A DNA stretch of 38,445 nucleotides, from positions 1 through 38,445 of the forward strand of contig CAIRTQ010000026.1 in the NCBI GenBank assembly GCA_903881545.1. Reading direction: 5' to 3'. Within the stretch, counting starts at the first letter, position 1. Each line of letters begins with the position of its first letter. Position numbers and translations under genes: made by a program. Source of the DNA: an uncultured Elusimicrobia bacterium (GTDB taxonomy: Bacteria > Elusimicrobiota > Elusimicrobia > UBA1565 > UBA9628). Below, one piece after another: positions 16,698 through 23,099 of this stretch. Below the pieces are notes generated by a model. The model searched no databases and was not told where the DNA came from. It was given only the letters and a program-made list of their open reading frames with translations.

Positions 16698-16726
16698 TTG
16701 ACAGCGCTGTAGATTTTTGGTCTTAT
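16698..16726 (+). promoter_or_regulatory. Promoter of the HTH-DUF1016 locus
   Basis: A perfect -35 TTGACA (16698-16703), a 17-base spacer and TCTTAT (16721-16726, four of six consensus positions). The predicted start of transcription is two or three bases before ATG 16736, so the transcript would be almost leaderless. The surrounding sequence is clearly AT-richer than its neighbours. Confidence 0.55.
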
Positions 16727-16735
16727 GGTAACATC

Positions 16736-16936
16736 ATGAGCCCTAAGATGATTTCCCCTGAGGAAGTGCTGACCACGCCTCAAGCCTGCGACCTTCTGAA
16801 GGTCACGCGGCAGACCCTTTATTCCTGGATGCAGCAGGGGCGGGTCAAGCCTTGGATGAAGGCGGGCGGGGCGTCGTGGCTCTTTACACGGGATGAAATC
16901 GAGCAAGCCAAGGATTCTAAGTATCAGAGAGCTTGA
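16736..16936 (+). CDS. Small helix-turn-helix (excisionase/MerR-like) DNA-binding protein
   Basis: 66 residues. LTTPQACDLLKVTRQTLYSW is a typical HTH_17-type helix-turn-helix, followed by the wing MQQGRVKPWMKAGGASWLFT and RDEIEQAKDS. Proteins of this kind act as excisionases or as small regulators at the head of mobile and restriction loci. Here it precedes the hsdM remnant by one base and then the DUF1016 nuclease gene, so it most likely belonged to the same operon and may autoregulate it. The regulatory role is inferred. Confidence 0.8.
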   Translation: MSPKMISPEEVLTTPQACDLLKVTRQTLYSWMQQGRVKPWMKAGGASWLFTRDEIEQAKDSKYQRA

Positions 16937-16937
16937 T

Positions 16938-17060
16938 ATGGCGCGAGGCAAGGGCGCTGAAAAGAAGAGCGGCAACGGGGCCAACCTTGGCTTCGAGGAG
17001 TCGGCCAAGCTGGAGAAGGCCATCCGGGAGAACCTAAGGAGGGTGGGTTATGGCTGGTAG
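16938..17060 (+). pseudogene. hsdM: Remnant of type I restriction methylase gene hsdM (ends only)
   Basis: A 40-codon frame. Its first half (MARGKGAEKKSGNGANLGFE) looks like the start of HsdM methyltransferases, where NGANLGFE leads into the N-terminal helical domain. Its second half (ESAKLEKAIRENLRRVGYGW) looks like the very C-terminus of the same proteins (xxLxxAIxxNLxxLGYG). The catalytic middle, normally more than 400 residues with the NPPY motif, is absent. The join is in frame around TTCGAGGAG. GGAGG near its end serves as the Shine-Dalgarno of the next gene, whose ATG overlaps this stop by 11 bases. No hsdS or hsdR follows. Assignment rests on recalled family ends. A genuine tiny gene is the alternative. 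Confidence 0.65.
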
Positions 17061-18207
17061 GCGAATCGAAGCTAAGGCGCTCGTGCGGCCGGGATTTTCC
17101 GCCCTTTTGACCGAGGTCAAGAATCGTATCCAGGCGGCGCAGACCCGTGCCGTGGTTGCGGTCAATGCCGAGCTCATTCGCCTGTACTGGGACATCGGCC
17201 AGATCATTCACGATCGCCAAGGGCGCGAAGGCTGGGGCGCCGGCGTTATTCCGCGGTTGGCCCGCGAGCTCCATAATGAGCTTCCAGAGATCAAGGGGTT
17301 TTCCGAGAGAAATATCAAACGAATGCTGGCGTTCTACCGGGCTTATCCAAGCCCTGACGCAATTGTGCCGCAAGCTGCGGCACAATTGCCCGACGCGCCA
17401 AAAGTGCCACAGCCTGTGGCACTTTTGCAAGACTGCCTTCTCTGGTCGATTCCGTGGGGACACCATGCCCTTCTCATTGAAAAGATCGATGAAACCAGTG
17501 CCCGCCGCTGGTATATGGAGCAAACGCTCGTCAACGGCTGGAGTCGGAACATCCTAGACATCATGATCGACGCCCAGGCTCACTTGCGCCAGGGCAAGGC
17601 CGTGGCCAACTTCGAGCAGCGTTTGCCGGCCCCACAATCGGACCTCGTGCGGCAGGCCCTGAAAGATCCGTACATCTTCGATTTTCTCACGCTTGCCGAG
17701 CCATTCCAGGAGCGGGAGCTTGAAACCGGCCTGATCCGCCACCTGGAAAAGTTCTTGATCGAGCTGGGGCAGGGCTTCGCCTTTGTGGGCCGGCAGTTTA
17801 AGCTTTCCGTCGGCGATGATGACTTCTACGTCGATTTGCTCTTCTATCACCTGCGCCTGCGGGCATATGTTGTCATCGAGCTGAAGAAAGGGAAGTTTAA
17901 ACCGGAGTACGCGGGCAAGCTGAATTTCTATTGCAACGTCATCAATGACCGCCTGCGCCATTCCACAGACCAGCCGACCATCGGCCTGATCCTTTGCCAG
18001 GGTCAGGACCGTTTGCTGGCGGAGTATAGCCTGGCCGGTATCGACCAGCCGATAGGCATCTCTACTTATGAGTTGACCCGCGCCTTGCCGCCGGCTTTGA
18101 AATCGGAGCTGCCGACGGTCGAGGAGATTGAGGCGGAACTCGGCGAAGCGGCGGGGGGCAAGCGCAAGGGCGGGAAGCGAAAAGGAAGGCCGGGGGACTG
18201 CAAGTGA
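17050..18207 (+). CDS. DUF1016 / YhcG-type PD-(D/E)XK nuclease
   Basis: 385 residues. The N-terminal DUF1016_N domain (about 15-160) includes LIRLYWDIGQIIHDRQ, WGAGVIPRLARELHNE, GFSERNIKRMLAFYRAYP and IPWGHHALLIEKI. The C-terminal PD-(D/E)XK nuclease domain has ELETGLIRHLEKFL, the Asp in DDDFYVDLLFYH, and the E-x-K pair in VVIELKKGKFKPEY. Family members sit beside type I restriction genes. Here the methylase is reduced to a stub and the specificity and restriction subunits are missing. Residues about 104-126 form an insert of two 13-residue repeats (xVPQxxAxLxD) encoded by two DNA palindromes, placed between the AYP and IPWGHH blocks. The C-terminus is lysine-rich (GGKRKGGKRKGR). A strong GGAGG precedes ATG 17050. 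Confidence 0.88.
   Translation: MAGRRIEAKALVRPGFSALLTEVKNRIQAAQTRAVVAVNAELIRLYWDIGQIIHDRQGREGWGAGVIPRLARELHNELPEIKGFSERNIKRMLAFYRAYPSPDAIVPQAAAQLPDAPKVPQPVALLQDCLLWSIPWGHHALLIEKIDETSARRWYMEQTLVNGWSRNILDIMIDAQAHLRQGKAVANFEQRLPAPQSDLVRQALKDPYIFDFLTLAEPFQERELETGLIRHLEKFLIELGQGFAFVGRQFKLSVGDDDFYVDLLFYHLRLRAYVVIELKKGKFKPEYAGKLNFYCNVINDRLRHSTDQPTIGLILCQGQDRLLAEYSLAGIDQPIGISTYELTRALPPALKSELPTVEEIEAELGEAAGGKRKGGKRKGRPGDCK
17360..17388. repeat. 29-bp palindrome, copy 1, inside the DUF1016 gene
   Basis: Perfect 13-bp arms CAATTGTGCCGCA and TGCGGCACAATTG around the loop AGC. In the nuclease frame it encodes (A)IVPQAAAQL. A second palindrome of the same length follows after ten bases. Confidence 0.95.
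17399..17427. repeat. 29-bp palindrome, copy 2, inside the DUF1016 gene
   Basis: Perfect 13-bp arms CAAAAGTGCCACA and TGTGGCACTTTTG around the loop GCC, starting 39 bp (13 codons) after copy 1. It encodes (P)KVPQPVALL. It differs from copy 1 at three arm positions, each matched by the complementary change in the other arm. Confidence 0.95.
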
Positions 18208-18229
18208 GCGTCGAGAGTATACCGCGGTG

Positions 18230-19072
18230 ATGCCGCAGGAAGCCTGGCGCATCGCCCTGCTCCTGGCCGCGGGCGCGGCCTCCGGCGTGATAGGGGCGCT
18301 ATTAGGCCTGGGCGGCGGCATCTTCCTCGTTCCGGCCTTGGTCCTGGGCTTCGGCGTGCCCATGCATCAGGCCGTGGCCGCGAGCCTGGTCGCCGTAATC
18401 GCCACCTCCAGCGCCGCCGGCGCCCGTAATGCGGAGGCCGGCGTCGCCAACGTCCGGTTGGGCATGACCCTGGAGACCGCCACGGTGCTGGGCGCCCTGG
18501 CCGGCGCATTGCTGGCCCATCGCGTTTCGAACCGCGTCTTGCTGGGGCTTTTCGCCTCGCTGCAACTGGCGGTGAGCGTCATGCTGTGGCGCCGCCGGAG
18601 CGCCGGCACCACCGCCGGCGCGAACGCGTTCGCGCCGGCGGTGGGCGGCTTGCTGGATGGGAGCTATTACGACCCGGCGCAGGGGCGGACCATCCATTAT
18701 TCGGTGCGCAACATGCCGACAGCCCTGTCCACCTCCTTGGGAGCCGGGCTATTGTCGGCGCTGCTCGGTGTGGGCGGGGGAATCCTGAAGGTCCCGGTCC
18801 TGCACTTGTTCTGCGGGGTGCCCATGAAGGCCGCGACCGCCACGAGCAATTTCATGATCGGCGTGACGGCCGCGGCCAGCGCCGTGGTTTATCTCAGGGA
18901 GGGGTATGTCCCGGCCCTGATCTCCGCGACCGTGGCCCTAGGCGTGGTAGCCGGGACACAGGGCGGCTTGGCGCTCTCGCGCCGGATGAGCGAGTCCGGG
19001 GTGCGGCGGGTCTTCGCGGCCGTGACCTTGGTCATGGCCTGCGCCATGCTGAGGAGGGTCATTGCCGGCTGA
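18230..19072 (+). CDS. TauE/SafE-family (DUF81) membrane transporter
   Basis: 280 residues from ATG 18230 (a GTG one codon upstream is possible). It is strongly hydrophobic with seven to eight predicted helices. Two glycine-rich repeats, GVIGALLGLGGGIFLVPALV near the N-terminus and SALLGVGGGILKVPVLHLFC after the middle, are the hallmark duplicated motif of this family. Each is followed by a (V/P)MxxAxAxS segment: VPMHQAVAASLVAV and VPMKAATATSNFMIG. The family exports sulfite, sulfonates or other organic anions; the substrate here is unknown. The upstream frame reaches into the nuclease gene but has no family similarity. It overlaps the DUF1634 gene by 11 bases, a common pairing. Confidence 0.9.
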   Translation: MPQEAWRIALLLAAGAASGVIGALLGLGGGIFLVPALVLGFGVPMHQAVAASLVAVIATSSAAGARNAEAGVANVRLGMTLETATVLGALAGALLAHRVSNRVLLGLFASLQLAVSVMLWRRRSAGTTAGANAFAPAVGGLLDGSYYDPAQGRTIHYSVRNMPTALSTSLGAGLLSALLGVGGGILKVPVLHLFCGVPMKAATATSNFMIGVTAAASAVVYLREGYVPALISATVALGVVAGTQGGLALSRRMSESGVRRVFAAVTLVMACAMLRRVIAG

Positions 19073-19358
19073 ATCTGAGGGCAGGGAGGAGGGCCGGTTT
19101 GCCGGCGCCGCGTTGCGCGTCGGGGTCTGGGCCAGCGTCGCCATAATGGCCGCGGCCCTGGTCTTGTCCGTCCTGCGTCCTGGCCGCGGCGAAACGCTGG
19201 CTTGGCTCGGCGTCGCCGTGCTCATGGCGACTCCTTTGCTGCGGGTCGTCTTCTTGGCCGCGGCTTTCGCGCGCGGCCACCAATGGCGCCTGTTGGGCGC
19301 TTCCGTCACCGTGCTCGGGCTGCTTGCGGCGGGAATCGCCCTGGGGCGGCCTCATTAA
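19062..19358 (+). CDS. DUF1634 small membrane protein
   Basis: 98 residues starting with TTG at 19062 inside the end of the transporter gene. GAGGAGGG lies a few bases upstream and supports the start. Three hydrophobic segments are visible: VGVWASVAIMAAALVLSVL, TLAWLGVAVLMATPLLRVVF and LLGASVTVLGLLAAGIALG. The central TPLLRVVFLAAAF block is typical of DUF1634. The family is regularly found directly downstream of TauE/SafE transporters and probably assists them, but no biochemical role is established. Its TAA stop overlaps the stop of the convergent dipeptide epimerase. Confidence 0.82.
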   Translation: MPAESEGREEGRFAGAALRVGVWASVAIMAAALVLSVLRPGRGETLAWLGVAVLMATPLLRVVFLAAAFARGHQWRLLGASVTVLGLLAAGIALGRPH

Positions 19359-20434
19359 GGCGCGGGCCGCACGCCGATGCCGGCCTTGACCGGACCCAAG
19401 TCGTAGACCCCTCCCGGCCCCAGGCGCCCACCCCGCATGGGATCGCGGGCGAACCAGAGGGGCGTATCGAGGTCCACGAATGCGAACCCACCTAGGCCGG
19501 CGGCGAAATGCGCGGCCGCGGTCATGGCGAGGCCGGACTCGATGTTGCCCCCGATCATGAGGCCGATCCCGGCCGAACGCGCGATGGCGGCGATGTCCCA
19601 GGCTTCCAGGATGCCGCCCTTCATGAACTTGATGTTTACCACCTGCACCGCGCGCCGTTGCGCCAGGCGCAACACCGCCTCGCGGCCGTCCGCTGATTCA
19701 TCCGCGGCCACGGGCACTTTGCCGCGGCGCGAGACCTCGGCCAAGCCGTCATGGTCCGCCGCGGCCGCGGGCTGCTCGAATAGCGCGGGCACGATGCCGC
19801 TTTGGCGCAGGCGGCGCAGCAGGTTCAAGGACTCTCTCGGGCCGTAACCTTGGTTGGCGTCGAGGATGAGGCGTACGCCGCGGGCCGCGGCGGCCACGGC
19901 GCGCACCCGGGCGGCGTCCTCGGCGGGATCGAGCCCCACCTTGATCTTGATGCAGCGCACCCCGGAGGCCTTGATGCGCCGCGCGGCCGCGCCGGCCTGC
20001 TCCGGCGGCATGATAGACACCGTGACGTCGCTGCGCACCAAGGTTTCGGCTCCCCCGAACAGGCCGCGCAGCGGCAGTCCGACATGGCGGGTCCAGGCGT
20101 CGAGCACGGCCATGCCCAGGGCGGCGCGCGCCGCTCCGCAGCGGGGCAGCCGTGATTCGATATCCTCCAGGAGCGCGCGCCAGCCGGCCGCGTCTTTCCC
20201 CACGAGCGCCACGCCTGCCGTTTTGGCGCCGCGCAGGGCCTGGGCTTGGGTCTCCCCGTTGTAGGCCGCCAGGGGCGCGCCCTCGCCCCAGCCCACGGCA
20301 CCCGAGGCCAGGGCTACACGCACGAGTATGTTGCTTACCGAGAGCGCCCGGCCGCCGGCGATGACGAAAGGTTCGTTCATGGCCGCGTCCAGAGGCTGCA
20401 CCGCGAGGGAGACTATTCGGGAGGGGGTATGCAC
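19355..20434 (-). CDS. Dipeptide epimerase (L-Ala-D/L-Glu epimerase type), enolase superfamily
   Basis: 359 residues from GTG 20434. Family features: GWGEGAPLAAYNGET in the capping domain, KIKVG (catalytic KxK), ILDANQGYGPRES, FEQPAAAADHDG, VAADES (third metal ligand), NIKFMKGG with the second catalytic Lys, GGNIESGLAM and FVDLDTPLWF. The DxD-like motif near the end and the KxK...K arrangement mark the muconate-lactonising/dipeptide-epimerase subgroup. It likely racemises dipeptides from murein recycling, though the specificity cannot be read from sequence. It follows the redoxin gene by six bases and is the last gene of a three-gene operon. Confidence 0.9.
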   Translation of the reverse strand: MHTPSRIVSLAVQPLDAAMNEPFVIAGGRALSVSNILVRVALASGAVGWGEGAPLAAYNGETQAQALRGAKTAGVALVGKDAAGWRALLEDIESRLPRCGAARAALGMAVLDAWTRHVGLPLRGLFGGAETLVRSDVTVSIMPPEQAGAAARRIKASGVRCIKIKVGLDPAEDAARVRAVAAAARGVRLILDANQGYGPRESLNLLRRLRQSGIVPALFEQPAAAADHDGLAEVSRRGKVPVAADESADGREAVLRLAQRRAVQVVNIKFMKGGILEAWDIAAIARSAGIGLMIGGNIESGLAMTAAAHFAAGLGGFAFVDLDTPLWFARDPMRGGRLGPGGVYDLGPVKAGIGVRPAP

Positions 20435-20440
20435 TTAGGG

Positions 20441-21481
20441 CTAGGGCAGGTCGACGTGGAGGCAGCGGTCGGAGAAGGAGAAGCCGTAGACCGCCGAGCC
20501 GGCCTTGACCGGCATGACCACCAACGCGTGCGTTGAATCGTCGGGATTCTGGGTCAAATGGTAGATCTCGGGAGCGGAGACGGACAGATAGCTGCGACCG
20601 TCATCGTCGAAGACGATGCTCTTGCCCGCGTTGCCGGCATGCAGCCACATATTGTCCTGGCGCACGTAGAAGAGACCCGGTCCCGCAGGCGGCGGGCCCA
20701 AAAGGGCGAAGGCCTGCGTGCCGTGATAGGAGAGGCGCAGGAAGGCGGCGCGGTCATCGTTCTTCTGGGCCAGGCGCAGGGCGGCGGGTTCGGCGCTCCA
20801 CTGGCCGGCCGAGACGGTGTCCCCGTCGTGCGTCATGGTCAAGGCCGCGTGCTCCAGGCTGGTGGTTCGGGCCCCGCTCTTCCCTAGGTTCACTTCCCGG
20901 CTCATGCCGCCGCAGTTCTCGGCCGATGCGGCCGCGGGCTTGGCGACCGCTCCCGGCAGCTTGTAGCCGGCCTCTTCGAGCGCGACGCGCATCTCGTCCT
21001 CGAGCTCCCGGTAGCCGCCCTCTCCGAGATGGTCGTAGGCGATGAGGCCCTTGTCGTCGATGAGGTAGAAGGCGGGCCAGCCTTCGTTGTTCAAGGCGCG
21101 CCAGTAGCGGCGCTCGTCGTCGAGCATGACCGGGAAGCGGATGCCGAGGCGCTTGAGCTCGGAATGTACCAGTTTTGGATTTTTTTGAAATTCGTATTCC
21201 GGGGTATGGACCCCGACCACCATGAGCCCGCCCAGCTCATAATGCTGGTGCCAGGCCTTGAGCATGGGCAGCACCCGCATGGAATTGATGTTGGCGGTGT
21301 TGAAGAACGCGACCAAAAGCACGCGGCGGTCGTGCAGGCGCTCCAAGGTGAGGGGCTTGGCGTTGAACCAGACCGCGTCCAGGGGGAAATCCGGCGCCGG
21401 CGGGGTCAGCGCCCGCTTGGCTCGGGCCGGGGCAGGCAGCAGCAGGAGCGCCGCCAGCAGGGCCGCCGCGGCGCGCATCAC
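20441..21481 (-). CDS. Exported DipZ-like redoxin lacking the active-site cysteines
   Basis: 346 residues with a clear signal peptide (MMRAAAALLAALLLLPAPARA). The thioredoxin-like domain (about 25-175) closely follows the C-terminal region of DipZ/TlpA-like proteins: LLVAFFNTANINSMRVLPML, VVGVHTPEYEF, RFPVMLDDERRYWRALNNEG, WPAFYLIDDKG. The normal active site in TYTCINCxRTLP is written NTANINSMRVLP, so both cysteines are gone. The C-terminal half has a beta-rich domain with repeated aromatic strands (FYVRQDNMWLHAG, SYLSVSAPEIYHLT). Redox catalysis is unlikely; a structural or binding role is more plausible. ATG overlaps the upstream SirB1-type stop as ATGA. Confidence 0.82.
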   Translation of the reverse strand: MMRAAAALLAALLLLPAPARAKRALTPPAPDFPLDAVWFNAKPLTLERLHDRRVLLVAFFNTANINSMRVLPMLKAWHQHYELGGLMVVGVHTPEYEFQKNPKLVHSELKRLGIRFPVMLDDERRYWRALNNEGWPAFYLIDDKGLIAYDHLGEGGYRELEDEMRVALEEAGYKLPGAVAKPAAASAENCGGMSREVNLGKSGARTTSLEHAALTMTHDGDTVSAGQWSAEPAALRLAQKNDDRAAFLRLSYHGTQAFALLGPPPAGPGLFYVRQDNMWLHAGNAGKSIVFDDDGRSYLSVSAPEIYHLTQNPDDSTHALVVMPVKAGSAVYGFSFSDRCLHVDLP

Positions 21482-22353
21482 CGCGCGGTCGCGACCTTGC
21501 CGGCGCTGCCCTGGCGCAGGATGTCGACTAGGTTCGAGAGCATCTCGGCACGGTCGGGCTCGGATTGTTCCCGGTAGATGGGGATGAGGTTGCGCAGCAT
21601 CCGGATAAGGATGTCGCGCGCGGCAGCCGCGGCCATGTGCTCGGGGCGGCAGCCGCGGCCGCCGTTCTCCGACATTTTCTGGACCTCGGGCAGGCTCATG
21701 AGCTTGCCACCGTTGTAGGCGTCGAGATAGGCGACGCCCCGGCCCAAGCGCAGTCCCACTAGGAAATGTCCAGGGACTGCTACGCCGTGGGCTGGCAGGC
21801 CCAGCCTCCGGGCGATGAGCAGATAAAGCACCGAGAGGCTCACCGGGATGCCGAGGCGGTTGTCGATGACGCGGTTCAGGTAGGAGTTATCCGGGTCGTA
21901 GTAGCGCTTTTCGTTTCCGTGGAAGCCCAGGACCGAGAAGAGCAGATGGTTGAGGCGCTGGATGGCCGGCTCCGGACCCGCGCCTGGCGGCAGCTCCTGC
22001 CGGACCTGCTGGGCCAGCTCGTCGAGGCGGGCGCGATACGCTGCGCAGTCCAAGCCGGGATAGCCGAACCGGGCGATGAGCCAGGCCCCCTGCTCCAGGT
22101 CCGGGCTCGGGGCGGCCGCCAGCTCGCGGAATTCTTGCCGTAGGCCTTGGAAGCGAAGCTGGCGGGACAGGGAGTCCGCCCGGGACGAGATATCCGGGCC
22201 GGCGTTCTCGCGCAGATCTTCGAGCAGCGGGAGCGCCGCCGCCCCGACTTCGAGGATTCTTTTCTGGACGGCGTCCAGGTTCCTCGGATCCTCGTCATCC
22301 AAGAGAGACACCAGGCTACGGAGCTCGGCGGTGGAAAGCGCTGTGGGGCTCAT
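21478..22353 (-). CDS. SirB1/transglutaminase-like family protein
   Basis: 291 residues. The central region carries the hallmark block DPDNSYLNRVIDNRLGIPVS, LSVLYLLIARRLGL and GVAVPGHFLVGL of the Transglut_core2 (SirB1) family. An N-terminal helical region with possible HEAT-like character precedes it, and a C-terminal helical part (ILIRMLRNLIPIYREQSEPD) resembles the TPR-like ends of relatives. The transglutaminase Cys is replaced by Ser/Leu in this family, so it is probably not an enzyme. Its function is not established. It heads the SirB1-redoxin-epimerase operon and has a strong promoter overlapping the end of dedA. Confidence 0.82.
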   Translation of the reverse strand: MSPTALSTAELRSLVSLLDDEDPRNLDAVQKRILEVGAAALPLLEDLRENAGPDISSRADSLSRQLRFQGLRQEFRELAAAPSPDLEQGAWLIARFGYPGLDCAAYRARLDELAQQVRQELPPGAGPEPAIQRLNHLLFSVLGFHGNEKRYYDPDNSYLNRVIDNRLGIPVSLSVLYLLIARRLGLPAHGVAVPGHFLVGLRLGRGVAYLDAYNGGKLMSLPEVQKMSENGGRGCRPEHMAAAAARDILIRMLRNLIPIYREQSEPDRAEMLSNLVDILRQGSAGKVATAR

Positions 22354-22362
22354 CTCTGCTTT

Positions 22363-22391
22363 AGTCTAACAAGACCCCGCGGTCCCGTCAA
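22363..22391 (-). promoter_or_regulatory. Sigma70-type promoter of the SirB1-redoxin-epimerase operon
   Basis: On the minus strand, TTGACG (22391-22386), exactly 17 spacer bases and TAGACT (22368-22363), then nine bases to ATG 22353. No Shine-Dalgarno is present, so a near-leaderless mRNA is predicted. The -35 element overlaps the dedA stop codon. Confidence 0.65.
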
Positions 22392-23044
22392 GACGCTTTT
22401 CGGGCTTTGATGACCTCTACCACGGGCGGGATGAAGGAGACGACGATGATGGCCAGGATGACGTAATGGAAATTGTGCTTGACCACGTCCAGGCCCGCGA
22501 ACTTGTAGCCGGCCAGCAGGAACGTTGAAGTCCAGGCCACGCCGCCGACCACATTGTAGACCATGAAGCGGACGGGGCTCATAGCACCGATGCCGGCCAC
22601 GAAAGGAGCGAAGGTTCGGATGATGGGGATGAAGCGGGCGATGACCACGGTCTTGCCGCCGTATTTCTCAAAGAAGCGATGGGCCTCGTCGAGATGCTTG
22701 CGGTTGAACACGCGGGAATCCTCGCGGGAGAAGAGCTTGGGCCCCAGCCACTTGCCCGCCGCGTAATTGGCCATGTCGCCCAGGACCGCGGCGGCGCTCA
22801 GGAGCGCCCAGACCCAGAGGATGCTCACGGGCGAGCCCTCATGCGCGGCCAGGGCGCCTACGGCGAAGAGCAGCGAATCGCCCGGCAGGTAGGGCGCCAC
22901 TACAAGTCCGGTCTCGCTGAATATGATGAGGAAGAGGACGCCGTAGAGCCAGGGGCCCAGGGCCTTGGCCCATTGGTTAAGATGGAAATCGATGTGCAGG
23001 AAGACGTCGAGGCCGGAGCGCAGGAGGTGGAGGGTGTGTTCCAT
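22388..23044 (-). CDS. DedA-family membrane protein
   Basis: 218 residues with about five hydrophobic segments. The signature ETGLVVAPYLPGDSLLFAVG and the second half-motif VIARFIPIIRTFAPFVAGIG (with GAMSPVRFMVYN following) are diagnostic. Members act as flippases or transporters for C55-isoprenyl or phosphatidyl lipids and affect proton-motive force; the specific role here is unknown. It is divergent from xdhC across a 55-base gap with back-to-back -10 boxes. Confidence 0.93.
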   Translation of the reverse strand: MEHTLHLLRSGLDVFLHIDFHLNQWAKALGPWLYGVLFLIIFSETGLVVAPYLPGDSLLFAVGALAAHEGSPVSILWVWALLSAAAVLGDMANYAAGKWLGPKLFSREDSRVFNRKHLDEAHRFFEKYGGKTVVIARFIPIIRTFAPFVAGIGAMSPVRFMVYNVVGGVAWTSTFLLAGYKFAGLDVVKHNFHYVILAIIVVSFIPPVVEVIKARKAS

Positions 23045-23053
23045 GGGGCAGGG

Positions 23054-23059
23054 ATTATA
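23054..23059 (-). promoter_or_regulatory. Extended -10 box of dedA
   Basis: On the minus strand TGA-TATAAT, a perfect hexamer with the TGn extension, nine bases before ATG 23044. No Shine-Dalgarno; predicted near-leaderless transcript. Confidence 0.6.
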
Positions 23060-23082
23060 TCAATCTTTCCTCCCGCATATTG

Positions 23083-23088
23083 TAGAAT
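23083..23088 (+). promoter_or_regulatory. Putative -10 box of xdhC
   Basis: TAGAAT, the same hexamer as before glgP, 11 bases before ATG 23100. No Shine-Dalgarno. Confidence 0.45.
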
Positions 23089-23099
23089 GCCATTCTCCG

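Noticed and set aside
17360-17427. CRISPR-like array
   Set aside because: Only two units, a 10-bp spacer and perfect palindromes inside a coding frame; no cas genes.
17147-17557. 136-codon alternative frame across the palindromes
   Set aside because: It overlaps the DUF1016 gene, whose frame has all family motifs; the alternative has no start signal.
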